From contig CABIVS010000006.1 of assembly GCA_902362375.1 (NCBI GenBank), positions 310,001-374,000 of the forward strand: a stretch of 64,000 nt of DNA, in the 5' to 3' direction. This stretch comes from Bacteroidaceae bacterium. GTDB taxonomy: Bacteria > Bacteroidota > Bacteroidia > Bacteroidales > Bacteroidaceae. Within the stretch, counting starts at the first letter, position 1. Every line of letters begins with the position of its first letter. Position numbers and translations under genes: made by a program. Shown in pieces: positions 16,367 to 25,409 of the stretch. The notes below the pieces were generated by a model that was given only the letters and a program-made list of their open reading frames with translations, searched no databases and was not told the DNA's origin.

Positions 16367-18840
16367 TCGATGAAAGCAGTTTGAATGCCCGGTGATTTTA
16401 CGGCTATCTGGCATGTACCGTTCAAGTCAACGCGAATCGCAGCTCTGCCATTATAAGCCTGTACTTTTCGGGAACCGGTGGATGTTCCTAAGTTCTGAAT
16501 CAGTTTTCCGTCGCCCGCAGCTTCAAATGAGATTACATTTGCAGCATCCAGGCAGGGGATCCCTTTGTCGTCAGTCAGCTGGGCTTCCACCCATACGATA
16601 GAACCTTTATCGGGGTATGTCTTCAACTTCAGTTGTTTCGGATTGCCCCATTCTTCTGTCTGGTAGTTGAAACTTATTTCATCCGTAATGGCTGCTTTCA
16701 TGTTAACTTTACCAGGGCCTTTCACAGCGACCGCTTTTATGTTATTTTCTCCTGCTTTCAGTAGGCAGTTCCAGTGAAGTCCCGCTGCCGGAAAGTCCTG
16801 GCTGTTGCGTTGCTTGACTCCCTGACTGACGCCGTTCACGAACAGTTCTACTGCTGCACAGTTGGAATATACCAGAATCTCTTTTTCTTCGTTCACTTTG
16901 CCCCATCGAGTCCGCCAGTTATGACCGTAAATATGAATCATAGGCTGTTTAGTCCAGTAAGACTGGAAGACGTAGTAGGCCTCTTTTTTAGTGAGATCCC
17001 GTTCTACCACTCCTTTCTGATTGACGTATGGCACCGGATTATCGGGGCGGAGAGGGGTGGAGAAATCTTTGAATACCCAAAAGGCGGTTCCTGTCAGCCA
17101 AGGCATTGTTTCTTGCTCTTTCAAGTGCCAGTCGAATAGTTTTACGATGTAAGTTTCCGACCAGTCGCCATCTCTGGAAGCACGGGGATCTCCGCCTTGC
17201 AGGGCGAAGTCGCCTGCCCGTTCGTCGGCACTGTTTCCACTCGTAATTGCCTGTAGCGGGTTGAAAGGATATTCGGAATGACGTCCGGCATGTGAGTCAC
17301 CTCCCCATTCTACGTGCAGGAAATGTTTCACCCGTTTCATCTCGTTCTCCGAAATGCTCTTGTAGTCTGTGAATTGTCCGCGATACCAGCCTGCCCAAAT
17401 GGAGGGAGAGTAGACATCTACAATATCATTGCAGAAATCACATCTGCGGATGGAAGTCATACGTGACGGATCGAGTTGGTGTGACAAGTCATTCAACTCT
17501 TTCATGAAAGCACGGATGGCCGATTGTTCGAATGTTGAGAAATCATTGGGCCAGTCATTTTCATTTCCCAATCCCCAAAGGATGACGGAGGGATGATTGT
17601 GGTGCTGGGTAATCATGTTGGTCAGCATCCGGCGGGCTTGTGCCTGATATTTCTCTCCTCCCAGTCCACCTCTGCACCAGGGGATTTCTTCCCATACCAA
17701 AATGCCTAACTGATCGCATAAACGGAGAATGATGTCCGATTGTTGGTAATGTCCCAAACGGATAAAGTTGACTCCCATCTCTTTAATCAGTTTCATTTCC
17801 GCTTCCATTTGTTCTTCTGTCATAGCGGCGCCTACTCCGGCATGGTCTTCATGCCGATGGGTTCCTCTTAACAGCAGGCGTTCTCCGTTCAACCGGAAAG
17901 GTCCGTTTTCAATGAATTCAAAGTGACGGAATCCGACGGATTCTGTAATAGTCTGTTTGCTTTGAGGAGTAGTCAATGTCAGTTCGCAGGTATAGAGTTG
18001 AGGCTGGTCGGGACTCCACAGAATCGGATTCTTAATCGTTGTTTCGAACAGAGGATTTGTTCCCAACGGAAGAATCGTTGTTGTCTGTTCCCATACCTTT
18101 TCTCCATTAGGTGCCTTTAATAAAAGGTGAATGCTTGCCTGGCGAATATCATTCGGGTTATGAAATGTTCCTTGTATCTTTAGAGAAGCGCTTTTCATAT
18201 CTTTCTCTACAGGGGTTTCTATCTGTATATTACTGAAGGACACTTCGGGCTGGTAAATCAGATTCACGTAGCGGTAAAGACCACCGTATAAGTTGAAATC
18301 CGACAGGTCGGACGGAATCATCTCCGTATCTCTGGTATTATCGCAACGAACGGATAATGGAATTCTGCCATTGAAGCGTTTTGCGCAATCCGGGTTGGCA
18401 AGGGCTTGCTGAACGGCTTCGGTGATATCGACACTCCAACCGTCGTAGCCTCCTGTGTGACTGGCTACTTTATATGTATAGACATACACTTCCGTTTTTT
18501 GTCCTGCTCCCTCAAACTCCAGCAGGATGCGTCCATTGAGATATGGATTCTTGATAGAAAGCTGCGTGCGATACCATCCTGCGCCCTGATAATAATTGAT
18601 ATCCGGGTCTACTGCATCTTCTGCATTGAAACAGTGGGGCAGGGTAACCTGTTGCCAGATAGGCACTGCTTCGGAAGAACCGGGGTCGGCGGGACGTATT
18701 GCTTCCCAAATGCTTCCCAAGTCACCTTTCAGGTATTCCCATGAGTCTGTCAGCCGGATTCTTTGTTGAGTCGGAATCATGGCATTTAACGGGAGTATCA
18801 GCAGAATGAACAGGATGAATATGGAAGATAATCTTTTCAT
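16351..18840 (-). CDS. GH2 family glycoside hydrolase (beta-galactosidase or beta-glucuronidase type)
   Basis: 829 residues from the ATG at 18840, which starts a clear signal peptide (MKRLSSIFILFILLILPLNA); a longer frame from 18990 adds 50 residues without secretion features. Domains in order: sugar-binding jelly roll (WYRTQLSIKNPYLNGRILLEF), Ig-like domain (residues ~190-290), TIM barrel and C-terminal beta domains. The acid/base is Glu427 (LGNEND) and the nucleophile is Glu511 (HVEWGG). VNQKG carries the Asn-x-Lys spacing used by beta-glucuronidases to hold the carboxylate, but similar sequences occur in GH2 galactosidases, so the substrate is open. It removes a non-reducing-end sugar from lyase products in PUL 1. 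Its stop codon lies in a 15-bp direct repeat. Confidence 0.85.
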   Translation of the reverse strand: MKRLSSIFILFILLILPLNAMIPTQQRIRLTDSWEYLKGDLGSIWEAIRPADPGSSEAVPIWQQVTLPHCFNAEDAVDPDINYYQGAGWYRTQLSIKNPYLNGRILLEFEGAGQKTEVYVYTYKVASHTGGYDGWSVDITEAVQQALANPDCAKRFNGRIPLSVRCDNTRDTEMIPSDLSDFNLYGGLYRYVNLIYQPEVSFSNIQIETPVEKDMKSASLKIQGTFHNPNDIRQASIHLLLKAPNGEKVWEQTTTILPLGTNPLFETTIKNPILWSPDQPQLYTCELTLTTPQSKQTITESVGFRHFEFIENGPFRLNGERLLLRGTHRHEDHAGVGAAMTEEQMEAEMKLIKEMGVNFIRLGHYQQSDIILRLCDQLGILVWEEIPWCRGGLGGEKYQAQARRMLTNMITQHHNHPSVILWGLGNENDWPNDFSTFEQSAIRAFMKELNDLSHQLDPSRMTSIRRCDFCNDIVDVYSPSIWAGWYRGQFTDYKSISENEMKRVKHFLHVEWGGDSHAGRHSEYPFNPLQAITSGNSADERAGDFALQGGDPRASRDGDWSETYIVKLFDWHLKEQETMPWLTGTAFWVFKDFSTPLRPDNPVPYVNQKGVVERDLTKKEAYYVFQSYWTKQPMIHIYGHNWRTRWGKVNEEKEILVYSNCAAVELFVNGVSQGVKQRNSQDFPAAGLHWNCLLKAGENNIKAVAVKGPGKVNMKAAITDEISFNYQTEEWGNPKQLKLKTYPDKGSIVWVEAQLTDDKGIPCLDAANVISFEAAGDGKLIQNLGTSTGSRKVQAYNGRAAIRVDLNGTCQIAVKSPGIQTAFIEVKAE

Positions 18841-18904
18841 AATTAGTAATGTACTAATAAGGATAAATAGTAAAGTGATGTGATCGTGAGAGTTGCCGGA
18901 AGAT

Positions 18905-20164
18905 TTAGAAAAGACTTTCTTCCTTTTCCAATTTTGCTTTGCGGAGCAAGGCTTCCAGGAAATAATAGTCGGCGTATGAAAGCGGGACATCTATTTCGCT
19001 GTCGTGTGGTTTGGAACCTGTGCTGTGCAGCAGCAAGAATCCTTTATCCCCGTTCAGTTGCGCACGATAGCTATGCGTCAGATTCTGGAGAATCTTATCG
19101 GCTTCCTGCTTGTATTGTTCTTTCTTTTCGGGAACGTATGTGCTTAGTTCATAAAGAGCGGATGCCATACAGGATGCAGCGGATGCGTCACGGGGTTCGT
19201 TCGGTATTCCGGGTGCGTTGAAGTCCCAATAAGGAATCAGGTCTGCCGGCAGGGTCGGATTACTGAAGATGTATTTCTCTACTTTTTCCGCCTGTTGCAG
19301 GAATTCGGGTCTGCCGGTTTCACGATAACACATGGTATATCCGTATAAGGCCCATGCTTGTCCGCGTGCCCATGCCGATTCGTCGGAATATCCCTGATGC
19401 GTCATTTTGCTGCGTACCGTTCCGTTGATGGTATCGTACTCTACTACATGATAGCAGCTGTTGTCTTCACGGAAGTGATTCTTCATGGTAGTGAGTGCAT
19501 GGTTGACTGCTATATTATAATAGGTGGAGTCGTTTGTTTCGCGGAATGCCCAGAACAGAAGTTCAAGATTCAGCATATTATCGATGATAACGGGGAATTG
19601 CCATTTGTCTGCATGGTGGTCCCAGGAACGGATACAGCCGATTACCGGTTTGTAACGGGTAATCAGGGTGCGTGCGGATTGCAACAGAATATCTTTATAA
19701 GTGGAATCTCCGGTCAGACGATAACCGTTTCCATAGCTGCAATACATCTTGAAGCCCATGTCGTGTGTTTTTCCGTTATTTTTTTCGCGTTCCAGAATTT
19801 CTGTATGTTTCTGCGCCTGCTCTTTCCAATATGGATTGTGCGTGTATTCATATAGATACCAAAGCTCACCGGGGAAGAATCCACTGGTCCAGTCTTTAGA
19901 AACAACCAGTTCCAGTGAACCGTCCGGTTTGATACTGCGGGGATTGGTTAATTCCCCCCAGCCTTTGTTTTCTCTCTTTTCTCTACTCTCTTGTGATTCA
20001 TTGGCACGTGCCTCGTCTATTTGAGTCAGTGCGTATTTTAATTGCTGTTCGGCAAATGCGAAGTTAGAAGCAACGATATCTTGCTCTTTAGAGTGATTAC
20101 AACTGGTAAGTGTGATGATTCCAAGTCCGAAGACCAACAAGTAGTTTTTAATCTTTGTTTCCAT
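18905..20164 (-). CDS. GH88 unsaturated glucuronyl hydrolase, lipoprotein (PUL 1)
   Basis: 419 residues with a lipoprotein signal (IITLTSC, Cys22). It is an alpha/alpha-barrel hydrolase that removes 4,5-unsaturated uronic acid from the non-reducing end of lyase products by hydrating the vinyl ether. The two conserved Asp residues are visible: Asp135 in THDMGFKMYCSYG and Asp195 in IIDNMLNLELLFW. Other family features are KDWTSGFFPGELWYLYEY, HQGYSDESAWARGQAWALYG and IPYWDFNAPGIPNEPRDASA. It is the first gene after the regulatory region of PUL 1 and is followed after 64 bp by the GH2 gene. Its presence is strong evidence that the lyase-like proteins of this locus really perform beta-elimination. 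Confidence 0.92.
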   Translation of the reverse strand: METKIKNYLLVFGLGIITLTSCNHSKEQDIVASNFAFAEQQLKYALTQIDEARANESQESREKRENKGWGELTNPRSIKPDGSLELVVSKDWTSGFFPGELWYLYEYTHNPYWKEQAQKHTEILEREKNNGKTHDMGFKMYCSYGNGYRLTGDSTYKDILLQSARTLITRYKPVIGCIRSWDHHADKWQFPVIIDNMLNLELLFWAFRETNDSTYYNIAVNHALTTMKNHFREDNSCYHVVEYDTINGTVRSKMTHQGYSDESAWARGQAWALYGYTMCYRETGRPEFLQQAEKVEKYIFSNPTLPADLIPYWDFNAPGIPNEPRDASAASCMASALYELSTYVPEKKEQYKQEADKILQNLTHSYRAQLNGDKGFLLLHSTGSKPHDSEIDVPLSYADYYFLEALLRKAKLEKEESLF

Positions 20165-20190
20165 ATGATTATATTAAGTAGAACAACATT

Positions 20191-20199
20191 GCAAATGTA
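20191..20199 (-). promoter_or_regulatory. -7 box of the PUL 1 operon promoter
   Basis: On the minus strand TACATTTGC fits TAnnTTTG and lies 27 bp before the GH88 start codon. No good TTTG was seen about 19 bp further upstream, as is common for activator-dependent promoters. Confidence 0.5.
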
Positions 20200-20253
20200 T
20201 GGAAACAGAGTAGAATCGGTTTGTCTAATGATGCCAGATGTTTGCATTTTCAT

Positions 20254-20321
20254 CCCAAACAAATAAAAAAATCCGCTCTGTAAGCCTTGTTGGGACATTT
20301 TTTATTGTTTGGGACGATTTT
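20254..20321. promoter_or_regulatory. Candidate HTCS operator: direct and inverted repeats
   Basis: The stretch between the HTCS stop and the GH88 promoter holds arms of an imperfect inverted repeat (CCCAAACAAATAAAAAA, 20254-20270; TTTTTTATTGTTTGGG, 20298-20313; one base missing in one arm). It also has a direct repeat TTGGGAC with trailing ATTTT at 20290-20301 and 20309-20321 (19-bp period, about two helical turns). AraC-type domains commonly bind such paired direct repeats. Binding itself is inference. Confidence 0.5.
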
Positions 20322-20330
20322 GTAAATCGG

Positions 20331-23300
20331 CTATTTCCGGATGGTATCAATATCTGTATGGCCTGAATGTGACTTTTGATATTCCGATGGAGAAACACCG
20401 TAAGCTGATTTGAAACATTTCGTGAAATAGGCAAGAGTACTGAATCCCGTAGCCGTTGCAATTTCGGTAATGTTCATTTCTGTTTGCTTCAGCATTTGTG
20501 TAGCTATTTCCAAACGTTTATGACGGATAAGGTCATTCAACGGCAGGTCGGTGATAGCTTTCAGTTTCCGGTAAAGGTTGCTCCGGCTGAATCCCATCTC
20601 TTCACAGATTTTGTCTACTTTCAAATCGGGGTCAGTGAGATACTTTTCAATGATTTTGAATAGTTTCTGCATGAATTTCTCATCGGCAGAGGTCGTTTCC
20701 ACTTCAATTCCTATGGATTGCAGGGAGAAATTTTTGCTATATACGGATTTTAGCTTCTCCCGCTGCGCCAGAAGATTGTAGATACGTACCAGCAGGACAT
20801 CAATATTAAATGGCTTGACCACATAATCGTCTGCTCCCGACAAGAATCCTTCTTTGACATGCATCACCATCGTGCGGGCAGTGAGTAGAATAACGGGAAT
20901 ATGTCCTGTCTGCAAATTGTTCTTGATAAGTGAACAAAGTTCCAGTCCGTCGATACCGGGCATCATAATGTCCGTCACCACCAGGTCGGGAAATTCTTTC
21001 AGGATAATTTCAAAAGCATCCGAACCGTTGTCGGCTTCCAGTACATGGTAATATTGTTCCAAGTGTCCTTTTACGTAACTTCGTATCTCTTCGTTGTCTT
21101 CTACCAATAGAACTGTTTTGCCGGGTAGGGATGGAGTGGCTCCGGAAACGGTGTTTTCGGAATCAATGGCTCCGGACATACCCTTTTCTACTTGTTCATT
21201 GGTTTCTTCCGGGAGAACAACGGCATCCGCTACCTCTTCTTCTGTCATGGTGTGGTTTGGCAATAGGATAGTGAATATGCTTCCTTTGGGGGTATTGGCT
21301 GTGACTCCAACTTCTCCGTGATGCAGATGAACAACAGATTGAGTCAGGCTTAATCCGATACCTGTGCCATTCATATTCTCGCTACCTGTCGTGTGACCAA
21401 CCTGGTAGAAGGGAGTGAAGATTTGGGTACGTTCATCTTCTGGAATTCCTTTTCCCGTATCTGCTACCTGAATCACTAAATAACTTCCCTGATGGGAGGT
21501 GATAAGCGGAGAATGTTCCGATAGCCAGTCGCTATGTTCTTGGCGGAGAGTGTCTATATCTGTAATCAGCAATAAACGCAGAGTGATCGTATCTCCCGGT
21601 ACTGTGAATTTGAAAGCATTCGACAATAAATTGAAAACAGCTTTTTCGAGTAAGCCCTGATCGAAGCAGGCTGTCACCTCACCTTGAGGGGCCTGATATT
21701 CAAAGTGAATCCGTTTGCTTTCGGCAATCTGCCTGAATGTATAGAATATTTCGAGCAGGAAAGCATTCAGGTCGCTTTGAGACAGTTGGAGAGTAAGATT
21801 ACCACTCTGGTTCTTCTGTAAATCCATCAATTGATTGACGAGAAGTAATAATCGGCGGGCATTTTTCAGAATCATTTCCAGTTGTGTTCTGATAAACTGG
21901 GGAACTTCTGCCCGTTTCATCAACTCTTCCAACGGACTGATGATAAGTGTCAGTGGAGTACGTAACTCATGCGAGAAGTTGGTGAACAGGTGTAGCTTTG
22001 TCTGATGGAATTCTTCCATGCGTTGTTTTTCCATTTGCTTCATGCGCAAGTCCAGTTCCAGTTTATGCTTACTGTACATATAATAGCCGATAGTAAACAT
22101 GATTCCCAATGCGGATAGGACATAGAGAATATAGGCCAGTGGCGTTCCCCACCACGGAGAGCGAATGATGATTTCCATTTTCTTTCCGGTTTCATTCCAT
22201 ACGCCGTCATTGTTGGATGCTATGACCTGGAATGTATATTTTCCCGGAGCGATGTTGGTATAGAATGCTTCTTTACGACTACCTACGTAATTCCAGTCTT
22301 CGTCGTGACCGGAGAGTTTATAGGCATATTGGTTCTGTTTATGCAAAATGTAGTTCAAGGCACTGTATGCAATGGAAAAATTATTTTGATTATAGGCAAG
22401 TACCAATGTTTGGGTATCATCCGGAGCACTATCCAGCAGATGAGTATCATCATTCGGTGTGATAACCTTATTGTTTACGGTCAGTTGGGTCAGTACTACC
22501 GGCGGCATGGTGTTATTCTTTAGGAGAGAGCCGGGGGTAAAAGAAAGGAAACCATTGCTTCCGCTAAAGTAGATCTCACCGTGGGGCAGACTGATGACTC
22601 CCTGCGGTGTAAACTCCAACGTTTCAGAACCGACAAAACAGTCATAACTACGTATCTGCCCGGTCTTGGTATTCAGCTCGGCTATTTCCTTATCGACACT
22701 AATCCATAAGTTATTATTGTGCTCCACCATGGCATATACCTCATTATTGGGTAGCCCCTCTTTCTTGCCAATATGTTTGACGACGCCTGTTCCTTGTTTA
22801 TACAGGTATATTCCCCCTCCGAAAGTGCTGAACCAGATTTCACCGTTCGCTTTGCGCACCATGGAAGTGATGTAGTTATTTTCGAGTTTCTGATTGGGAT
22901 TTGTCTCTGACATATTGCAACGGAGCACCGTTCCTTTTTGCATATCATATTCGTAGAGCCCGAACGACCGGGTTCCTATCAGAAAGGTATGGGCATTCAG
23001 TGGCAGGAAACTCCGGAGGCTGGTGAAGTTGACAAACTCCTTTTTCTCTTTGCCATACGGGAACTGATTCGTGATTTTTCCGTCCGGAGACAGTTTCACC
23101 AGTCCTTTGTCGGCTGTCGTTCCAATCCATAGATTATTCTCTGCATCTTTATAAAAAGTATAGATAGCTATATTTTTTTCCCGGTCGAATGAATATACTA
23201 ATGTGAACTTTCTGGAGGGAATATGGAATCTATAGACTCCTCCGGTACTTGTGCCACACCAGATGTAATCTCCGTCCAGTAACAGGGATTTGATGATGTT

Positions 23301-24566
23301 CTTGTTGAACAATCCTTGGGAGGTCTGTTCAATCAGGAAGTTGGTATATTTCTTGGTGATGGGATCGAACTGCATTAATCCTCCTCCCTCTGTTGCAATC
23401 CACAATGAAGTGGAATCATACACCATCGTGCCAAAGATATTATATAACTTCTGGTTGTTATTCTCTACCGGATGGTAAAAGATGAATCGGTTATTGAGCG
23501 GGTTATAGTAGTTCACACCACCGGAGTAGGTACCTACCCAGAGCGTTTTTTCCCGGTCGATGTAGATACTGCGGACGGAAAAATGACTTAGGCTGTTCTG
23601 GTTGGCATCGAACCGGTTGTACTTGGATATATCATCGTTTCTTAAATCCAGAATACTAAGTCCGTCAAACGTCCCGATAATCAATTTCTGGTCCTGCTCG
23701 ATGATGCAACGGATATAGTCATTTGTCAGTCCGCTGTTTTTCTGATTGTAGATGGATAAGTCTTTGGTCTTCGGGTTCCATTTATTCAGTCCCCTGGTTT
23801 CTGTTCCTATCCATATCTGATGCCGGGAGTCTTCGAAAATACAACTGATTGCGTCGTCCGACAGGGCAGGCAGTGTGCTTTTATTGAGTTGCTGAATCAA
23901 CTCCATTTCAGGCGTACAGATAAATAATCCGTGACGGTGGGTACCAATATAAAGCCGTTTTTCTGCATCAATATAAAGCTGCATGATTGCTTCATTCTCC
24001 GGGATATGGTCGGAATATTTCTTCTTGAATTCCCCGGAACGGGGGTACCATATACATAACCCTGTTCGGGTACCAACCCACAGATTTCCGGACTGGTCAA
24101 ATTGAAGAACGGCAATGTTGTTTCCTGCCATGCTTGGATAATCGTCCGTTTGATATTTGGTAATCTGATTGGTTTTGAGATTGATATAATTAAGCCCGTT
24201 ATTGGTGCCTACCCACAATCCATCATTTGCATCGTCCGGCAACAGGCAGGTGATATGATTGTCCGACAATGAATGAGGATCATCGTTATCATGCTTGTAT
24301 ACAGTGAATTTCTCCCCGTCGTATTTGTTTAATCCATTGCGGGTTGCAAACCAGATATACCCTTTGGAGTCCTGGGCAATGGCAAGGACTGATAGTTGCG
24401 ACAAGCCATTCTTGAGATTGATATTCGAGAAATTGAATATCCCGCTTTCTGCGGCATGGGTCCGTGGAAAGCAGATAGTCAGGAGAATCAGGAAAGCAAT
24501 AAAAGAAAATGAACGTATGTGGAATCGAAGTTTTTGTGTAATAGAAATAAGGTTATTCTTTATCAT
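20331..24566 (-). CDS. Hybrid two-component system sensor/regulator (HTCS) of PUL 1
   Basis: 1411 residues in one chain. Order: signal sequence (~1-38); periplasmic two-bladed-propeller sensor of repeated motifs (SKGYIWFATRNGLNKYD, NDGLWVGTNNGLNYI, and so on; ~40-720); Y_Y_Y domain (~735-800); transmembrane helix (~808-835); histidine kinase with phospho-acceptor His866 (FSHELRTPL) and ATPase motifs (DTGKGIPEDE; NGTGIGLSL); receiver domain (KTVLLVEDNEE) with Asp1199; and a C-terminal AraC-type helix-turn-helix (~1300-1400). It senses an oligosaccharide in the periplasm and activates its PUL, here almost surely the operon starting at 20164. The start overlaps the preceding gene by 14 bp. Confidence 0.95.
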   Translation of the reverse strand: MIKNNLISITQKLRFHIRSFSFIAFLILLTICFPRTHAAESGIFNFSNINLKNGLSQLSVLAIAQDSKGYIWFATRNGLNKYDGEKFTVYKHDNDDPHSLSDNHITCLLPDDANDGLWVGTNNGLNYINLKTNQITKYQTDDYPSMAGNNIAVLQFDQSGNLWVGTRTGLCIWYPRSGEFKKKYSDHIPENEAIMQLYIDAEKRLYIGTHRHGLFICTPEMELIQQLNKSTLPALSDDAISCIFEDSRHQIWIGTETRGLNKWNPKTKDLSIYNQKNSGLTNDYIRCIIEQDQKLIIGTFDGLSILDLRNDDISKYNRFDANQNSLSHFSVRSIYIDREKTLWVGTYSGGVNYYNPLNNRFIFYHPVENNNQKLYNIFGTMVYDSTSLWIATEGGGLMQFDPITKKYTNFLIEQTSQGLFNKNIIKSLLLDGDYIWCGTSTGGVYRFHIPSRKFTLVYSFDREKNIAIYTFYKDAENNLWIGTTADKGLVKLSPDGKITNQFPYGKEKKEFVNFTSLRSFLPLNAHTFLIGTRSFGLYEYDMQKGTVLRCNMSETNPNQKLENNYITSMVRKANGEIWFSTFGGGIYLYKQGTGVVKHIGKKEGLPNNEVYAMVEHNNNLWISVDKEIAELNTKTGQIRSYDCFVGSETLEFTPQGVISLPHGEIYFSGSNGFLSFTPGSLLKNNTMPPVVLTQLTVNNKVITPNDDTHLLDSAPDDTQTLVLAYNQNNFSIAYSALNYILHKQNQYAYKLSGHDEDWNYVGSRKEAFYTNIAPGKYTFQVIASNNDGVWNETGKKMEIIIRSPWWGTPLAYILYVLSALGIMFTIGYYMYSKHKLELDLRMKQMEKQRMEEFHQTKLHLFTNFSHELRTPLTLIISPLEELMKRAEVPQFIRTQLEMILKNARRLLLLVNQLMDLQKNQSGNLTLQLSQSDLNAFLLEIFYTFRQIAESKRIHFEYQAPQGEVTACFDQGLLEKAVFNLLSNAFKFTVPGDTITLRLLLITDIDTLRQEHSDWLSEHSPLITSHQGSYLVIQVADTGKGIPEDERTQIFTPFYQVGHTTGSENMNGTGIGLSLTQSVVHLHHGEVGVTANTPKGSIFTILLPNHTMTEEEVADAVVLPEETNEQVEKGMSGAIDSENTVSGATPSLPGKTVLLVEDNEEIRSYVKGHLEQYYHVLEADNGSDAFEIILKEFPDLVVTDIMMPGIDGLELCSLIKNNLQTGHIPVILLTARTMVMHVKEGFLSGADDYVVKPFNIDVLLVRIYNLLAQREKLKSVYSKNFSLQSIGIEVETTSADEKFMQKLFKIIEKYLTDPDLKVDKICEEMGFSRSNLYRKLKAITDLPLNDLIRHKRLEIATQMLKQTEMNITEIATATGFSTLAYFTKCFKSAYGVSPSEYQKSHSGHTDIDTIRK

Positions 24567-25392
24567 AGTATTTCTTATAAATCTTTTGGTATTCCTTTTC
24601 CTTTTGGAATTTATCCAGCCATGTATTCAAACTATCGAGTAAGGCGGGGGATTGTTTGCTGACTGCCCATGAGTAGAACTGCGTGAAGCTGATAGCTGTA
24701 TTAATATCTATTTGCGGCAACGAATCTGCTGCTGCCAGTGCGATACTTTCGTCACAAACGGCATAGTCGATGTCTCCATGCGCTACCATTGATATCAATT
24801 GTTCGGAACCGTATTTATCAATCTCTTTGATATAGATCGTGTCTCCGATCTCATTGCCTAAATTCTGAATACGCAAAATAGAAGGAGAACCTTTTACGAC
24901 ATGAAGTGTTCGCTGGGCTAAATCCAGCTGGGTACGGATATAGAGCGAATCATTCTCTCCAGTTTCTTTGCGTTGCACCAGCACTTGCTTGTTGAGGAAA
25001 ATGGGAGAGGTGAGAAGCAGAGAGTCTTTTAACTTGCTGGTGGCTAATATGCCATAAGCAATCACATCATAACGTCCCTCGCTTAATCCTTCCAACCGCT
25101 TTTCGAAACTCATGATAGGTGTTATTTCGGCTTTGAGCCCTTTGTCCCGGGCGAATGCCTGGATCAGTTCGTAATGAAAACCGGAAACAGTGTCACTGTC
25201 TACATAAAAACTGATGGAATTATATTCAGTGGCTACACGTATGATACCCTCTTTGGCAATGGCAGCATAATCACGCGGATGTCCCGCAGGTTTTTCCTGC
25301 TTGCCGCATTGACGGAAAGAGGAGATAAATGCCAATACAACAATCACTGGCACTAAATATCTGAACAGTCTCAATTTGGGGCGTGATACCAT
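24553..25392 (-). CDS. Periplasmic substrate-binding-domain protein (SBP family 3 / MltF-like N-domain)
   Basis: 279 residues. An N-terminal hydrophobic segment (LFRYLVPVIVVLAFISSF) is followed by Cys28, but RQC is a poor lipobox, so it may be a membrane anchor instead. The rest is a two-lobe periplasmic-binding-protein fold: GIIRVATEYNSISFYVDSD, GFHYELIQAFARDKGLKAEI, YDVIAYGILATSKLKDSLLLT and MVAHGDIDYAVCDESIA. Relatives bind amino acids or, fused to a transglycosylase domain, muropeptides (MltF); that second domain is absent here. No ABC transporter genes adjoin it. Its 3' end overlaps the HTCS start by 14 bp, and it lies 17 bp after the porin gene. Confidence 0.65.
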   Translation of the reverse strand: MVSRPKLRLFRYLVPVIVVLAFISSFRQCGKQEKPAGHPRDYAAIAKEGIIRVATEYNSISFYVDSDTVSGFHYELIQAFARDKGLKAEITPIMSFEKRLEGLSEGRYDVIAYGILATSKLKDSLLLTSPIFLNKQVLVQRKETGENDSLYIRTQLDLAQRTLHVVKGSPSILRIQNLGNEIGDTIYIKEIDKYGSEQLISMVAHGDIDYAVCDESIALAAADSLPQIDINTAISFTQFYSWAVSKQSPALLDSLNTWLDKFQKEKEYQKIYKKYYDKE

Positions 25393-25409
25393 AAGCCGTA
25401 TAGTTTTTG

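Noticed and set aside
16351..18990. Longer start (18990) for the GH2 gene
   Set aside because: It overlaps the GH88 3' end and puts 50 polar residues before the signal peptide at 18840.
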